Below, in pieces: positions 5,005-6,103 of a stretch of 6,103 bases of DNA. The notes under the pieces were generated by a model. That model searched no databases and was not told where the DNA came from. It saw only the letters and a list, made by a program, of their open reading frames with translations. How positions within the stretch are numbered: the first letter of the stretch is position 1; the number at the start of each line of letters is the position of its first letter. Source of the stretch: Bog-756 sp052143895 (GTDB lineage Bacteria; Actinomycetota; Acidimicrobiia; Acidimicrobiales; RAAP-2); NCBI GenBank assembly GCA_052143895.1, contig JBKQRT010000100.1:1-6103 (forward strand). The letters run 5' to 3'. A program made the position numbers and the translations under genes.

Positions 5005-5959
5005 GAGCCACTCGGTGGGCTTTATCCACACGCCCACATGTGCCTGGTTGAGGTGGCAGTTGGCCGACGGCAAGCGGACTTCGGCAGATAACGCACCCCG
5101 CATGTCGACCGAGTGGGGAACTCCGAATATGGCTCGGATCACCAGCCCGAGTCTCTCCGAAGATCCGGAGAACGTGCGCCTCCGGTCGATGGTCCTTCGC
5201 TCATCGGCAACTCCTCGAAGTGCGGCAGCCCAGACCGATTACATCTTGCGGAACGTCGACGTGCGCCACGCCTTGCCGCTGATCCAGGCCCCAACCCTGG
5301 TACTCCAGGTCAGGGACAACCCCTTCGTCCCGGTTACCCACGGTCGCTACATTGCCGATCACATCGACGGGGCCAAATTCATCGAGCTTCCAGGCAGGGA
5401 CGTGGGATTCACCCCCTTCATGCTGTCGGACAAGGTCGCCGAGTTCTTGACGGGCGAGCGACCCGTCATCAAGGTGGATCGCATCCTCACCACGGTGCTC
5501 TTCACTGACATCGTCGGCTCCACCGCCCAGGCCGCGTCCCTCGGGGATCAGCGCTGGCGCTCACTCCTCGACGCCCACGACCAGGCGGTGCGTAACCAGT
5601 TCCGGCGATTTCGGGGGAGGGAGATCAACACCACGGGAGAAGGCTTCGTGGCCTCCTTTGACGGCCCTGCCCGGGCCATCCGCTGTGGAGAGGCCATCAT
5701 CGAAGCCACCGGGAAACTCGGTATCGAACTGCGGGTCGGTTTGCACACGGGCGAGTGCGAGATCCGAGGGGAGGATCTCGGTGGCTTGGCCGTTCATATC
5801 GCCGCCCGGGTGGGGGCGCTGGCGAATCCAGGGGAAGTTCTAGTCTCCGGGATGGTCAAGGACCTCGTGGTCGGATCCGGCATCGAGTTCGGCGAGCGGG
5901 GCGAGCACGAACTCAAGGGCGTGCCGGGTTCCTGGAAGTTGTTCGCCGTCGAAACCTGA
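4979..5959 (+). CDS. N-terminally truncated class III adenylate/guanylate cyclase with alpha/beta-hydrolase remnant
   Basis: An open frame of 326 codons from GTG 4979, which lies inside the right IS end, so the native start is lost. ATG 5102 and ATG 5129 (GGGGA upstream) are other possible starts. Relatives I recall in actinobacteria have a full alpha/beta hydrolase before the cyclase. Here only its C-terminal part remains: Glu-Trp-Gly-Thr (~residue 45), a Pro-Thr-Leu-Val-Leu strand, the acid position D113 in VRDN, and LPGRD, where the usual Asp-His is Asp-Val, so no His is seen. The nucleophile region is gone. The cyclase homology domain (~170-326) would make cAMP or cGMP from ATP or GTP. 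It has the metal Asp D177 in FTDIVGST and the transition-state Arg R277 in HIAAR. The usual second metal Asp (GDG) is Glu, E221 in TTGEG. It ends normally in KGVPGSWKLFAVE. No transmembrane segment is visible. It may be a pseudogene or an expressed stand-alone cyclase. Confidence 0.8.
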   Translation: MAQESGSGQSHSVGFIHTPTCAWLRWQLADGKRTSADNAPRMSTEWGTPNMARITSPSLSEDPENVRLRSMVLRSSATPRSAAAQTDYILRNVDVRHALPLIQAPTLVLQVRDNPFVPVTHGRYIADHIDGAKFIELPGRDVGFTPFMLSDKVAEFLTGERPVIKVDRILTTVLFTDIVGSTAQAASLGDQRWRSLLDAHDQAVRNQFRRFRGREINTTGEGFVASFDGPARAIRCGEAIIEATGKLGIELRVGLHTGECEIRGEDLGGLAVHIAARVGALANPGEVLVSGMVKDLVVGSGIEFGERGEHELKGVPGSWKLFAVET

Positions 5960-6103
5960 CAGCGGCTCTCATCGCAGCCGATACGGGTGCCCCACATCGC
6001 CCGGCTGAGGGTCGCATATTTTCGTTTTAGAGCGCGCGCCATTAGGCGATGGCCAGTGACCCCCACCGTTTCGACCACTTGACCAGTTTGACGGTGATGA
6101 TCA
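5960..6103. other. Region downstream of the cyclase with no recognisable gene
   Basis: The 144 bases hold no supported gene. A small inverted repeat GCCAT/ATGGC (6038-6053) has no T run after it. A minus-strand frame from the window edge to TAA 6042-6044 is only 20 codons. Near the edge, GACC/GACG motifs recur at 8-9 base spacing (6073, 6081, 6090) after TGACCCCC at 6056, which might be the end of another mobile element; this cannot be decided from so little sequence. Confidence 0.35.

Noticed and set aside
6038..6053. Hairpin GCCAT/ATGGC as a terminator of the cyclase
   Set aside because: Only five base pairs and no T run after it on the plus strand; the T-rich stretch lies before it.
5794..6078. 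Minus-strand open frame of 94 codons over the cyclase 3' end
   Set aside because: Mostly antisense to the conserved cyclase C-terminus, no ribosome-binding site or family signal.
1..6103. tRNA, rRNA, CRISPR array, riboswitch
   Set aside because: No cloverleaf-like segment, regularly spaced identical repeats or recognisable aptamer core was seen on either strand. Repeats present are protein-coding modules or IS ends.

Overview
The window is GC-rich throughout, with G/C-biased third codon positions. It encodes proteins with Arg-rich signal peptides and a class III nucleotide cyclase of a type expanded in actinomycetes. Together these suggest an actinobacterium, perhaps an Acidimicrobiia-like or related environmental lineage; this is inference, since no taxonomic marker gene is present.

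Left part (1-3560, minus strand): three genes for exported repeat proteins, read right to left. Two adjacent paralogues (3560 to 2394, then 2389 to 1166) each have a signal peptide followed by seven copies of a ~45-55 residue module. The module has a Val-Ser-Cys/x5/Cys-Ala-Val-Gly core and ends in a Glu-Arg-Trp-Asp/Asn-Gly...Trp motif. The stop of the first gene lies inside the likely ribosome-binding site of the second, so they are probably translationally coupled. After a 275-base spacer with nested inverted repeats comes a Kelch/galactose-oxidase-type secreted propeller gene (890 to the window edge, incomplete). All three are probably beta-propellers made outside the cytoplasm, and most of their blades carry a Cys pair.

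Middle (3770-5004): a complete insertion sequence of the IS3 family, IS407-like group, about 1235 bp. It has imperfect ~29-30 bp terminal inverted repeats, OrfA (helix-turn-helix plus coiled coil) and OrfB (DDE integrase core in the -1 frame). A canonical G-GGA-AAC slippery heptamer lies just before the OrfA stop. The 209 bases between the secreted-protein genes and the IS hold short palindromes and the expected promoter region of the first secreted gene.

Right part (5005-6103, plus strand): an N-terminally truncated adenylate/guanylate cyclase whose usual alpha/beta-hydrolase domain is cut off at the right end of the IS. The IS has no visible target-site duplication and the missing 5' part is not on its other side, so an IS-associated deletion or rearrangement is likely. 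The last 144 bases hold no recognisable gene. The secreted-protein cluster and the cyclase were probably not neighbours before the IS event, so no joint pathway is proposed.
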